NCBI GenBank assembly: GCA_029861845.1
Contig: JAOTYM010000025.1
Coordinates: 1-41,924, forward strand
DNA length: 41,924 bases
Origin: Gammaproteobacteria bacterium
GTDB taxonomy: Bacteria; Pseudomonadota; Gammaproteobacteria; Acidiferrobacterales; SPGG2
Reading direction: 5' to 3'
This document shows positions 1 to 8,271 of the stretch, piece by piece. How positions within the stretch are numbered: the stretch's first letter is position 1; every line of letters begins with the position of its first letter. A program made the translations under genes and the position numbers. Below the pieces are notes generated by a model. That model searched no databases, had not been told where the DNA came from, and worked only from the letters and a program-made list of their open reading frames with translations.

Positions 1-948
1 TGTCCGCCGCGAACCAAGACGATCTTGAACATGGCCGAAAACAAAGGCCCCGATAGCAGCCGTCACATTGATAACCAATATGAGGACAAGCGTATCGCGC
101 GTATCAAACCCCATCACCTCGCGCGCATAGACTGCCGCCAACACAATGACCGTATAGATTCCGCAATAGTAAACACCAAGGCTTAGCAGGAATCGAAACA
201 GATCACGGAAGTCGCGCGCATGTTGTAGCGTCTGACGCAAGCGGGCGATCCCGATAGACAAATAATGCTGCTGAATGGGTCGCGCAGACGCGACCGCGCG
301 TTCGGGAAGCCACAAAAATGTCGGCATCACCGCCAACGCGAACATAGACGCGGTAATCAACATCGTAACGGGGACGTACTGCGGGGCGCTGTGGCCGTGC
401 GCCTGAGCCCAGGTAACATAGGCAAGACACGCCCCGAGTACGAGCAGCCCGCCCAGGTATCCCAGCGACCAGCCGTACCCCGATATTCGACCCATATCTG
501 CTTGTGGCGCGATCTCCGGCAGGAAAGCCGCAATGAGATTTTCACCGGTAGCAAACATAAAGCTCGCAACAATGACGAACACCATTGCAAGCCACACATC
601 GCCTGGTCCAATCGTCGCTAACAACGCGGTAAATGTGACACACCCCGTCGTGGTCAGCGCTAGAAAGCGTTTCTTGTTTGCACGATGATCCGCAATAGCG
701 CCGAGTACAGGTGCGCTTACCAAAACAAGGGCGTTGGTAATAGCGATGGCAATGGTCCAGTACAATGTGCCGCTACTGCCGGTTGAGCCGTTGGCATTCA
801 CCACCACGCTAACAAAATAAGCATTAAATACTGCCGTCAGTACAACTGTTGTGTAACCGGAGTTCGCAAAATCGAACATCGCCCAGGCAAATATCTGGCG
901 GGACGGCGCGACGTGGCCAACGGGCGACGATGCGAACGCCTCAGCCAC
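1..948 (-). CDS. MFS transporter, UMF1 (Atg22-like) family, partial at the C-terminus
   Basis: Inner-membrane permease of the major facilitator superfamily, UMF1 branch; its substrate cannot be told from sequence. The frame is open from a GTG at 948 to the window edge (316 residues), so the C-terminal part is missing. The family hallmark WAMFDFANSGY lies about 25 residues in, followed by alternating hydrophobic segments and a short LGAIADHRANKKR loop that matches the MFS loop between helices 2 and 3. No ATG precedes the hallmark and an in-frame stop lies just upstream of 948, so GTG is the likely start, though no good Shine-Dalgarno is visible. It lies 74 bases downstream of the ArsR-type regulator on the same strand and is probably its target. 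ArsR control suggests a metal, metalloid or redox link, but that is inference. Confidence 0.85.
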   Translation of the reverse strand, partial: MAEAFASSPVGHVAPSRQIFAWAMFDFANSGYTTVVLTAVFNAYFVSVVVNANGSTGSSGTLYWTIAIAITNALVLVSAPVLGAIADHRANKKRFLALTTTGCVTFTALLATIGPGDVWLAMVFVIVASFMFATGENLIAAFLPEIAPQADMGRISGYGWSLGYLGGLLVLGACLAYVTWAQAHGHSAPQYVPVTMLITASMFALAVMPTFLWLPERAVASARPIQQHYLSIGIARLRQTLQHARDFRDLFRFLLSLGVYYCGIYTVIVLAAVYAREVMGFDTRDTLVLILVINVTAAIGAFVFGHVQDRLGSRRT

Positions 949-1022
949 GGCGTCGAGATACGATCCGAATTAAATTAGCGCAGAGGTTAGCGGTCGGCAT
1001 GCGCCGAGCGAGGTGGCAGCGC

Positions 1023-1388
1023 TTAGCCGATAGCCCCACGGTCGTGGGTGTTAAGCAAATCCGGGCCCTTCTCGCGGTTGACTTTGCTCGCCACAAACCC
1101 TTGGACGAGCTTTAGGACCTCAGCACAATATGGGTAGTTGACCCGGTAATAGACCTCCTTGCCGCGTTTCTGGCTTACGAGGAGCTCGGCGTTTCTGAGG
1201 ACCTTGAGGTGGTGGGAGATGGCGGGGCGGCTTAGCTGGAACACGCGAGCGATCTTGTTTACGCAGATTTCTTCGCCTGGCTCGAACACGAGCAGGATCT
1301 TCTGCCGTGTTGGGTCGCCAAGCGCCGAGAAAAAGCGGGCAAACTCCCCCCAGCCATCGGGAAGGCTTTCAGCGTACTCGGTTTTCAT
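1023..1388 (-). CDS. ArsR/SmtB-family transcriptional regulator
   Basis: Winged-helix repressor of 121 residues, the usual length for the family. The N-terminal FFSALGDPTRQKILLVF segment and the recognition region LSRPAISHHLKVLRNAELL are typical ArsR signatures. The beta-wing follows as KRGKEVYYRVN. No CVCD-type metal site is present. The recognition region has no cysteines, so the signal may not be arsenite, and other ArsR proteins sense redox state or small molecules. The gene precedes the UMF1 transporter and both probably share one promoter. Its ATG at 1388 is directly preceded by two ATG-TAG minimal frames in the same phase (1389-1400). An inverted repeat overlapping the promoter could be its own operator. 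Confidence 0.9.
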   Translation of the reverse strand: MKTEYAESLPDGWGEFARFFSALGDPTRQKILLVFEPGEEICVNKIARVFQLSRPAISHHLKVLRNAELLVSQKRGKEVYYRVNYPYCAEVLKLVQGFVASKVNREKGPDLLNTHDRGAIG

Positions 1389-1448
1389 CTACATCTACAT
1401 CTGGTTCTACGTCGTCGGTGAGGGCGCCACCGACATACCGACGGCATC

Positions 1449-1476
1449 AGCATAATAAATTGGCGTAATATGTCAA
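1449..1476 (-). promoter_or_regulatory. Predicted sigma-70 promoter of the arsR-MFS pair
   Basis: On the minus strand a perfect -35 hexamer TTGACA (1476-1471) is followed, after 16 bases, by TATGCT (1454-1449), which has four of six matches to the -10 consensus. It lies about 60 bases upstream of the ArsR-type start. No competing promoter of similar quality was seen in the gap. Confidence 0.45.
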
Positions 1477-1482
1477 CAATTT
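1457..1482. promoter_or_regulatory. Candidate ArsR operator: AAATTG / CAATTT inverted repeat
   Basis: AAATTG (1457-1462) and CAATTT (1477-1482) form an inverted repeat with a 14-base spacer. It sits over the spacer and -35 hexamer of the predicted arsR promoter. ArsR proteins bind AT-rich dyads in this position. The half-sites are short, so chance is possible. Confidence 0.35.
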
Positions 1483-1687
1483 TAAACCCGTTCTGGTCAA
1501 TTGAGCGCTACGCGACGCTGTGAAGCGCCACGACCGGCCTCCCGCGTGCGCAAACCCGGTGGTTGGGCCGGATATCACGCCAAAAAGCGCCAGAAAAGCT
1601 ATGCTTTGTAACCGGCCAATACCAATGGTTGGAATCTTCTCGACTCGCTTCGGTCCACAATGGTGTGATAATGACTATTTTGCCCGC

Positions 1688-2230
1688 ATGACCCAGCCAG
1701 CTGATCCATCCCCACGTAGCGACCCCCAGCAACGGATGGGTAGAGGCATGATCTATGTCGCCTGGTTGTTGGCACTAGGCCTATTGACTTGGATATTTAG
1801 TGGTTGGCTTGACACGCAGCGTAACCCCAATCGCCAGGTAAAGAGCGTAGTCGAAGATGGCGTGTACGCCGTCACCCTCGAACGAAACCGCTACGGCCAC
1901 TACAATACGAGCGGATTGATCAACGGACGTGAGGTGGAATTCATTTTGGATACGGGCGCCACCACCGTATCCGTTCCCGCGACAGTAGCGCAAAAATTGA
2001 GCCTCAAGCAAGGACCGCCAATATTGAGTAGTACCGCCAATGGCACCATTACTACTTATCTAACTCACCTGACGAGCGTCAGCGTGGGGGACATTACCCT
2101 GCACGACGTTAAGGCCAGCATTAACCCGCACATGGGTGGCAATGAGGTGCTGCTTGGCATGAGTTTTTTGAAACACCTCGAGTTTACCCAGCGTGGCGAC
2201 ACGCTAATTTTGAAGCAACCGCCGCAATAA
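1688..2230 (+). CDS. Membrane-anchored retropepsin-like aspartic protease (TIGR02281 type)
   Basis: Clan AA aspartic protease of 180 residues from ATG 1688. Residues after a charged N-terminus (RMGRGM) form one transmembrane helix rich in L, W and A. The periplasmic part carries the active-site motif ILDTGATTVSVP and, near the C-terminus, the family's LLGMSFL segment. One aspartate motif per chain means it should act as a dimer, as retroviral proteases do. The frame stays open upstream to 1520, but that stretch has no family similarity, and MTQPAD before RMGRGM is a natural start. It ends 15 bases before nadC on the same strand. The substrate is unknown. Confidence 0.85.
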   Translation: MTQPADPSPRSDPQQRMGRGMIYVAWLLALGLLTWIFSGWLDTQRNPNRQVKSVVEDGVYAVTLERNRYGHYNTSGLINGREVEFILDTGATTVSVPATVAQKLSLKQGPPILSSTANGTITTYLTHLTSVSVGDITLHDVKASINPHMGGNEVLLGMSFLKHLEFTQRGDTLILKQPPQ

Positions 2231-2245
2231 GCGAATCTCTACACC

Positions 2246-3079
2246 ATGCTTCCCACCGATATCAAGGAGATCGTTCGCCAAGCGTTGCGCGAGGACATCG
2301 GTAATGGTGATCTCACGGCGGAGTTAATTGCGACAAATACGAAGGCCAATGCGCATGCCATTACACGCGAGGACGCGATTCTCTGTGGTACTGCCTGGTT
2401 CGATGAAGTCTTTCATCAACTCGATTCGACAGTAGCAATCGAATGGCAAGCGAAAGACAATGACGCCATGCGATCTGGGCAAACGATTTGCCGAGTACGA
2501 GGGCCGGCAAGATCAGTGCTGAGCGGTGAACGTACGGCGTTGAACTTTCTGCAGTTGCTGTCAGGCACGGCTACGCAGACGCGCCGTTACGTCGATGCCG
2601 TCAATGGTACACATGCGAAAATCCTTGATACCCGAAAGACACTGCCAGCTTTGCGCAACGCTCAAAAGTACGCAGTGACCTGTGGTGGCGGTTACAACCA
2701 TCGAATGGGACTGTACGATGGCATCCTTATCAAGGAGAACCATATCGTTGCTGCCGGCTCGATCACCCAGGCAGTGCGACAAGCAAAGGCCACCGCACCG
2801 GCTGGGCTGATGATCGAAGTTGAGGTAGAAAATCTTGAGCAAATTAGAGAAGCACTGACCGCCGGTGCGGAGCGCTTACTCTTAGACAACTTCGATTTAG
2901 ATAGCCTGTATGCGGCTGTTAAGGAGACCCAGGGGCGCGCCAAGATTGAAGCTTCGGGCGGCATCACGCTTGATAACATTCGGGCGGTAGCCGAAACCGG
3001 GGTGGATTACATTTCGATCGGCACCTTAACAAAGGATGTTATAGCCGTCGACTACTCGATGCAGTTTGACGCTGCCTAA
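2246..3079 (+). CDS. nadC: Nicotinate-nucleotide pyrophosphorylase (carboxylating)
   Basis: Quinolinate phosphoribosyltransferase, the step of de novo NAD synthesis that turns quinolinate and PRPP into nicotinate mononucleotide. At 277 residues it has normal length. Visible motifs are the LNFLQLLSGTAT helix, the substrate-binding DTRKTLPALRNAQKYAV block, GGGYNHRMGLYDGILIKENH, and the C-terminal ASGGITLDN phosphate-binding loop. It follows the retropepsin gene closely and its stop overlaps the convergent pgeF stop by four bases. nadE, at 6.6-8.2 kb, acts later in the same pathway. Confidence 0.96.
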   Translation: MLPTDIKEIVRQALREDIGNGDLTAELIATNTKANAHAITREDAILCGTAWFDEVFHQLDSTVAIEWQAKDNDAMRSGQTICRVRGPARSVLSGERTALNFLQLLSGTATQTRRYVDAVNGTHAKILDTRKTLPALRNAQKYAVTCGGGYNHRMGLYDGILIKENHIVAAGSITQAVRQAKATAPAGLMIEVEVENLEQIREALTAGAERLLLDNFDLDSLYAAVKETQGRAKIEASGGITLDNIRAVAETGVDYISIGTLTKDVIAVDYSMQFDAA

Positions 3080-3831
3080 ACAGCGGCGTCGTGATCCAAC
3101 CAAATCACCGAAGCCATGTGACCACATTGCCCGTCGCGACGGTAGGAAAAAAATCTGTCTTGATTGCCAACCGTGCAGAAGTTGTTTGCAACCACGTCGT
3201 GTACACCAACTGTATTCAGGTATTGGGTTGCCAACAGATAGATATCCGCCAACCACTTTCCATCCGGCTTCTTGACAAAGGACGATGTCACATCAACATC
3301 TTGCTTGCTAAATGCATGACAAACGTCATCGCCAACCTCGAACGCGGTCGGGCCAATGGCCGGACCCAACCAAGCCATGAGCTCAGTCCCAGGCACGCCC
3401 AGTCGTCGCACGCCCTCCTCGATGACCCCGCGCGCCAGGCCTCGCCAACCAGCGTGCAACACGGCGACCCGGCTGCCTTGTCGATCGCATAGGAAAACGG
3501 GACAACAGTCGGCCGTCAGCACCACACACACAACCCCGGCACGCAGTGTATAGCTGCCATCCGCCTCGGTGTACGGTGCACTGGTGGCCGCATCGATAAC
3601 TTGATTGCCATGTACCTGGCGTAACCACACAGGTTCGGACGGCAGGTCCGCACTATCAACCAAAAGCATGCGATTTCTTCTCACGACCTCGACACCATCC
3701 CCCGATTTTAAACTGAAATTGAACGAGTCGAACGGTGGCTTGCTGTAACCACCTATACGTGTGGTCGTGAGCGCCCTCACATTTGCCGGTGCATCCCACT
3801 CTGGATAAACGAATTCCGGTTCTTGTTTCAC
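3076..3831 (-). CDS. pgeF: Polyphenol oxidase / purine nucleoside phosphorylase family protein (YfiH, DUF152)
   Basis: Cytoplasmic protein of 251 residues in the multicopper-oxidase-unrelated laccase-domain family. Members are reported to phosphorolyse purine nucleosides, and E. coli PgeF also clears mis-incorporated L-serine from peptidoglycan precursors. The metal ligands are visible as WLRQVHGN, VLTADCCPVFLCD and LHAGWRGLARGV. The start is GTG at 3831, and its N-terminus FVYPEWDAPANVRALTTTRIGG matches the family start. In relatives it follows rluD directly; here a broken PH-domain gene and a repeat-rich gap lie between them. Confidence 0.93.
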   Translation of the reverse strand: MKQEPEFVYPEWDAPANVRALTTTRIGGYSKPPFDSFNFSLKSGDGVEVVRRNRMLLVDSADLPSEPVWLRQVHGNQVIDAATSAPYTEADGSYTLRAGVVCVVLTADCCPVFLCDRQGSRVAVLHAGWRGLARGVIEEGVRRLGVPGTELMAWLGPAIGPTAFEVGDDVCHAFSKQDVDVTSSFVKKPDGKWLADIYLLATQYLNTVGVHDVVANNFCTVGNQDRFFSYRRDGQCGHMASVIWLDHDAAV

Positions 3832-3843
3832 CGTAAAATGAAA

Positions 3844-4182
3844 TCAGCGTGCTCGCTGTTTGTGCGTTTTTCTCTGGGTCTCCATAAGTCGTCGCCACGC
3901 GTTCTGGGTTTCGCATACCCCAAAATACGTGGCGTTGTCCAGCGTGCCAACACTTTCAATGGCGATACTGTTGATTCTACGTATAAATACCCCGCCTTGT
4001 ATGGCAATCCGTGATTCGGTGATCGTGTATCGAACGTTCCCACGCTCCAGCAGATGAAATACCGGCTACAGCGTGGCGGAAATGCCAATAAGGAAAAATG
4101 ACGCGAGGATCGATGGCACAGCCAGATGGAGTCGTTCACTGGTGCCCCCGGGGTTGGAAATGCCGAATGGCCGACCACACTG
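3844..4182 (-). pseudogene. Remnant of a PH-domain (DUF304-like) membrane protein
   Basis: One minus-strand frame reads as the second half of a bacterial PH-domain membrane protein. A hydrophobic helix (SILASFFLIGISATL) is followed by TAG at 4068-4066, then PVFHLLERGNVRYTITESRI, AIQGGVFIRRINSIAIESVG, and a basic end MetGluThrGln-like ending RKTHKQRAR with TGA at 3846-3844. If the TAG were TGG the chain would run through normally, so a single nonsense change explains the break. The frame is also closed upstream by TGA-TAA-TAG (about 4183-4191), with no standard start after it, so the N-terminus is lost too. It ends 12 bases before pgeF. A sequencing error could explain the TAG but not the missing start. 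Confidence 0.5.
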
Positions 4183-4400
4183 CTATTATCAGCCATATGG
4201 CGCCATCAACGTAGTCGGTGTCGCCGACAGGACGTAATAACTCCGGTCGGCGGCGCCCTTCCATATAGCGGCATGGTTAGCGCCACCCATAGCAATACTG
4301 TCTAAGTTTGCTCGTGTGCAGCGTTTGACATTGTCGCCACCCCGATCGTCTTTTAGTGTTTTTCCGCCCCTTCGGTCGCGCCGCGGACAAGGGCAGCCGA

Positions 4401-4553
4401 AGCGCGGCCCCGTACGGGGCATGGGAGGGAACCGCGCTGCGTCCGCCGCCCCTACAAGGCAAGGATTGTTCCCGACAATCCCTTTGCATTTCCTCCATCC
4501 GTGATGCCCGCGGTTGCCTGCCACGTATTGCGTGGCAGGCCGAAGACCGCGGG
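4401..4553. repeat. Cluster of three stem-loops, REP-like intergenic sequence
   Basis: Within a gap of about 480 bases between the PH-domain remnant and rluD lie three successive hairpins. The first pairs AGCGCGG (4401-4407) with CCGCGCT (4432-4438) around the palindrome GCCCCGTACGGGGC (4407-4420). The second pairs GGATTGT (4463-4469) with ACAATCC (4475-4481). The third is nested: CCCGCGGT (4507-4514) with ACCGCGGG (4546-4553), and CCTGCCACG (4517-4525) with CGTGGCAGG (4531-4539). No frame here has family similarity. The minus strand contains phrases such as GTAGGGGCGGC and GTAGGAGCGACC that recall repetitive extragenic elements of gammaproteobacteria. A structured RNA is the alternative. Confidence 0.5.
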
Positions 4554-4664
4554 GCAAGATGTTTTGGTGACTCTGGTCGCTCCTACGCATCCTGTGCTCG
4601 CGACACTTGTGCGTCCCTGCACATCGGCCACAACGAAAAGCATCCGCGCGTGCGGGCGAATACA

Positions 4665-5627
4665 TTATTTTGAGGAGTGCTCTTTCGCATCTGCCTCCAA
4701 AGCATGAATAAGCTCTTGCATGTCATCCGGCACCGGCACTTCCCATTCCATCGCTTCACCGCTCAGCGGATGGATAAGGCCAAGCTTGGTTGCGTGCAAG
4801 GCCTGCCGGCGAAAGCCGCGTAAGGCGTGTGCGAAACCTTCACTCGCGCCCGGCGGCATGCGCAGGCGACCACCATAGGTTGGATCACCAAAAACCGGAT
4901 AACCGATATGCGCCAGATGCACGCGAATCTGATGTGTGCGCCCCGATTCCAAACCGACTTGCACTAAGGTATGGGTTCGATACTTGTTCTTGACCCGATA
5001 ATGGCTAACTGCAGGCTTGCCACGCGGGTGCACCGCCATGCGTTTGCGATGCCTAGGGTGTCGTCCGATGGGCGCTTCGATGTCGCCACCGGTAACCATT
5101 ACCCCCTGGACCAATGCGATATACTCACGCTTAACGCGGCGTTTCTGCAAATCATCGATAAGTCGTAGACGCACGGTTTCGGTCTTGGCGACCACCAGCA
5201 ATCCAGAAGTGTCCTTATCCAGACGATGCACGATGCCGGCCCGGGCGAGCGAACCTTGCTCTGGCGCATGGTGCAAGATCGCGTTCAAGAGCGTATGTTC
5301 GCGGTTTCCCGGGCCCGGGTGTACAACCATGCCTGGCGGTTTGTTGATCACCAAGATATGATCATCCTCATAGATCAACGCTAGCGGGATTGCTTCGGCT
5401 TCCCATGCGAGTATCGGCAGTTCCGGGACATCGATTTCGATAGCTTCGCCGCCGGTAACCTTGTCCGAACTTCTTGGCGACTTACTACCAAGTCGTATGT
5501 AGCCCTCTCGCACCCATTGCTGAAGTCTAGAACGCGAGAAATCCGGAAACAGGGCTGCGAGCGTCTGATCAACGCGTTTGCCAGCATACTCGGCTGGGAC
5601 TTGGGCTAAGAGCTTCTTGGCGGTCAC
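4665..5627 (-). CDS. rluD: 23S rRNA pseudouridine(1911/1915/1917) synthase
   Basis: Makes the three pseudouridines of helix 69 of 23S rRNA, needed for normal 50S assembly. Its 320 residues hold an N-terminal S4 RNA-binding domain (roughly residues 15-75, with SRSRLQQWVREGYIRLG) and an RsuA/RluA catalytic domain with the motif GIVHRLDKDTSGLLVVAKT, in which the aspartate is the nucleophile. The start is GTG at 5627, where the S4 domain begins at the expected distance. It is divergent from bamD with a 72-base gap, as in many gammaproteobacteria where the order is bamD, rluD, pgeF. Confidence 0.96.
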   Translation of the reverse strand: MTAKKLLAQVPAEYAGKRVDQTLAALFPDFSRSRLQQWVREGYIRLGSKSPRSSDKVTGGEAIEIDVPELPILAWEAEAIPLALIYEDDHILVINKPPGMVVHPGPGNREHTLLNAILHHAPEQGSLARAGIVHRLDKDTSGLLVVAKTETVRLRLIDDLQKRRVKREYIALVQGVMVTGGDIEAPIGRHPRHRKRMAVHPRGKPAVSHYRVKNKYRTHTLVQVGLESGRTHQIRVHLAHIGYPVFGDPTYGGRLRMPPGASEGFAHALRGFRRQALHATKLGLIHPLSGEAMEWEVPVPDDMQELIHALEADAKEHSSK

Positions 5628-5699
5628 TGTGCTTCACGGTAAATTGGAATCAGTGTAAGCTTGATACGTCCACGCACCAAATTCAACGACTAGCTCTGT

Positions 5700-6536
5700 A
5701 TGCGCTTCCCTTTATTCTGGAATGTCCTTCTCGTCGGCACCATGATAGCCGGCTGCGCTGCTACCAATAATAATCCGACCAAGGACTGGGATGCGAAACG
5801 CTTGTACGACGAAGCACAGCGGGCAATGACTGCCGGAAAATATGACGTCGCCATCAAGCAATTTGAGGGTTTGGAGGCACGTTTTCCGTATGGGCGCTAT
5901 GCCCAGCAGGCGCAATTGGAAATTATTTATGCTTATTTCAAGAACAATCAGGGCCCACTAGCGATCGAGGCGGCTGATCGTTTCATCCGATTGCATCCAA
6001 CCCACCCCCATGTAGCGTACGCGTACTATCTCAAAGGGCTAGTAAATGTGCCGAGGCGCGAAGGCCTAGCCAGATACCTAAACACGGGTGAAGACGCTCG
6101 ACGCCAAGATCCGAAGTCTGTGGAAGAAGCTTACCTTGCGTTTCAGGAAGTGGTTGAACGATTTCCCGATAGTCACTATGCGCAAGACGCTTCTAGGCGT
6201 ATGGCTTACCTAAGTAATGAAATCGCCAAACACGAGATCAGCGTGGCCAAATTCTATTTGGATGAGGATGCGTACGTAGCAGCGGTAAACCGCAGCAAGT
6301 TCGTGCTCCAAAACTTTCAGTCTACCCCCTCCGTGGAAGATGCACTTGGCATCCAAGCCATAGCTTATCGGCGCATGGGATTAACCGAACTCATGCGGGA
6401 TACCGTGCAAGTGCTTGAACTGAACTTCCCCAATAGCGAGTATTTCGAGGACATTAATAAGTCTGAGGGAAAGAAAAAGAAGCGGAAAAAGAAGAAAAAA
6501 AAGAAGAAAAAAGACAGAGCGATTATAAATTACTAA
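5700..6536 (+). CDS. bamD: Outer membrane protein assembly factor BamD (lipoprotein) with a polylysine tail
   Basis: Essential lipoprotein of the BAM complex, which inserts beta-barrel proteins into the outer membrane. A signal peptide ends in the lipobox IAGC (Cys about residue 19). TPR repeats follow, starting YDEAQRAMTAGKYDVAIKQF and including LEARFPYGRYAQQAQLEIIY, typical of YfiO/ComL. At 278 residues it is a little longer than E. coli BamD. The excess is a C-terminal tail of almost pure lysine (about residues 258-271) encoded by a purine tract with a run of eight A, then DRAIINY. That tail is not a family feature known to me. Confidence 0.95.
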   Translation: MRFPLFWNVLLVGTMIAGCAATNNNPTKDWDAKRLYDEAQRAMTAGKYDVAIKQFEGLEARFPYGRYAQQAQLEIIYAYFKNNQGPLAIEAADRFIRLHPTHPHVAYAYYLKGLVNVPRREGLARYLNTGEDARRQDPKSVEEAYLAFQEVVERFPDSHYAQDASRRMAYLSNEIAKHEISVAKFYLDEDAYVAAVNRSKFVLQNFQSTPSVEDALGIQAIAYRRMGLTELMRDTVQVLELNFPNSEYFEDINKSEGKKKKRKKKKKKKKKDRAIINY

Positions 6537-6559
6537 TCTACGTCACCAAACGAGCTGGC

Positions 6560-8188
6560 TCAGTCACGGCGAAATCCAGAGGTAATGGGGTAACGTCGAT
6601 CACGCCCGAAGGCACGCGGTGTAATGCGTACACCCGGAGCCGCCTGGCGACGTTTGTATTCGTTACTATCCACACTGGTAATCACGCGCTTCACGGTAGC
6701 CGGCTCAAAACCATCTGCGATAATCTGCTCGGGGCCTTGTTCTTGTTCAACATAACGCTCAAGAATCGCGTCGAGGATACCGTACGATGGAAGGGTATCA
6801 CTATCTCGCTGGTCGGGCGCAAGTTCCGCCGACGGTTCACGCTCGATCATTCGTTGTGGAATGACTCGATCGACTCGGTTGCGGTATTCAGCCAAGCGAT
6901 AAACCATGGTCTTAGGTACGTCCTTGATGGCCGAAAAGCCACCCGCCATGTCACCATAGAGCGTGGCATACCCGACCGCCATTTCACTCTTGTTGCCAGT
7001 GGTAAGGACCATCTTACCGGTCTTATTCGAGATTGCCATCAGCAGTACGCCGCGTATCCGCGCCTGAATATTCTCCTCTGTGGTATCAGCGGGTAGTCCA
7101 CTGAATTCATCTGCCAACGCCGCGAGGAAGGCATCAAACATAGGCTCGATCGCTATCAACCGACAACGAACTCCTAGTGCGGCGGCCTCAGCACGCGCGT
7201 CCTCCAAACTCATATCGGCCGTGTAGCGCGACGGCATCATTACCGCCTCGACGCGCTCGGCACCAATCGCATCGACAGCGATGGCAAGCGTGAGACCGGA
7301 GTCGATACCCCCCGACAGCCCTAGTACGGCACCTTTAAAGCGGTTCTTATCAATATAGTCGCGCGTCCCCAGCACCAGCGCCTGATAGACGCTCTCCACT
7401 TCCTCCAACCATGGCACCATTACACCGGATTTCGGAGTTACGGGCGTCTGACTGGTATCGATATCTACTGTATATAAGCCCTCTTCAAACGCTTGCACTC
7501 GCTGCGTCACGTTACCAGTAGCATCGACAACAAAAGACTCACCATCGAAAACCAGCTCATCTTGTCCGCCGACAAGATTTACGTAGACGATGGGAACACT
7601 CGCTGCGCGTGCACGTTCGGCAACGACATCGATACGCTCGTGCACTTTGTTAACATGGTAAGGCGAGCCATTAATATTGATAACGAGCTTTGCGCCGGCT
7701 TGCGCTGCTTGCTCCACTGGGCCATCAGCCCATACGTCTTCGCATATAGTGATACCGACTGGTACACCACACACCTCAACAATGCACGGCCTATCCCCCG
7801 CCGAGAAATAGCGCTTCTCATCAAATACACCATAGTTCGGCAGGTGTTGCTTTAGGTAGGTTGCTTCCACCGCGCCGCCTCGAATCAATGAGGCGGCATT
7901 GAAGAGCTGGTCACCTTGTCGATGCGGATGACCAACGATCATGTCTATGCCCTCAACCGTTTGTGCAAGTTTGACGAGACCTGCTTGCGCTCTATCTAAC
8001 AAAGTTGTACGAAACAACAGGTCTTCTGGTGGATAGCCGGTTAGAGCGAGTTCTGGAAAGACGACAATGTCGCCGCTGAATTCATCGCGTGCACGGCTAG
8101 CAGCAGCGATGAGCGTCTCCGTATTGCCCGCGACATCGCCTACCAACAGATTCAGTTGGCCCATGACAATTCGCAGAGGTTGGTCCAT
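6560..8188 (-). CDS. nadE: Glutamine-dependent NAD+ synthetase
   Basis: Last step of NAD synthesis: amidation of deamido-NAD with ammonia taken from glutamine. The 542-residue chain has an N-terminal nitrilase-type glutaminase and a C-terminal synthetase domain. The Glu-Lys-Cys triad is visible in VFPELALTGYPPEDL, ATYLKQHLPNYGVFDEKRYF and GITICEDVW. The PP-loop of the synthetase is VLGLSGGIDSGLTLAIA, and TTGNKSEMAVGYATLYGDM is also conserved. The start is ATG at 8188. It is convergent with bamD and divergent from the DUF482 gene. With nadC it gives this window two steps of the same pathway. Confidence 0.97.
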   Translation of the reverse strand: MDQPLRIVMGQLNLLVGDVAGNTETLIAAASRARDEFSGDIVVFPELALTGYPPEDLLFRTTLLDRAQAGLVKLAQTVEGIDMIVGHPHRQGDQLFNAASLIRGGAVEATYLKQHLPNYGVFDEKRYFSAGDRPCIVEVCGVPVGITICEDVWADGPVEQAAQAGAKLVININGSPYHVNKVHERIDVVAERARAASVPIVYVNLVGGQDELVFDGESFVVDATGNVTQRVQAFEEGLYTVDIDTSQTPVTPKSGVMVPWLEEVESVYQALVLGTRDYIDKNRFKGAVLGLSGGIDSGLTLAIAVDAIGAERVEAVMMPSRYTADMSLEDARAEAAALGVRCRLIAIEPMFDAFLAALADEFSGLPADTTEENIQARIRGVLLMAISNKTGKMVLTTGNKSEMAVGYATLYGDMAGGFSAIKDVPKTMVYRLAEYRNRVDRVIPQRMIEREPSAELAPDQRDSDTLPSYGILDAILERYVEQEQGPEQIIADGFEPATVKRVITSVDSNEYKRRQAAPGVRITPRAFGRDRRYPITSGFRRD

Positions 8189-8271
8189 AAATTAATCTAA
8201 CAAGATCACATCATTCCCGCTATGCTATTGTGTCGTATAAGCAGCCGTGCGCCAAATCTGACACTCCCAAA

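Noticed and set aside
1520..1687. N-terminal extension of the retropepsin-like gene
   Set aside because: The 56 extra residues have no family match and do not precede the membrane helix in relatives; ATG 1688 gives the natural start.
4189..4665. 158-codon minus-strand open frame between rluD and the PH-domain remnant
   Set aside because: Cysteine- and arginine-rich composition, no recognisable family, and it runs across the three hairpins; it reads as chance in GC-rich repeat sequence.
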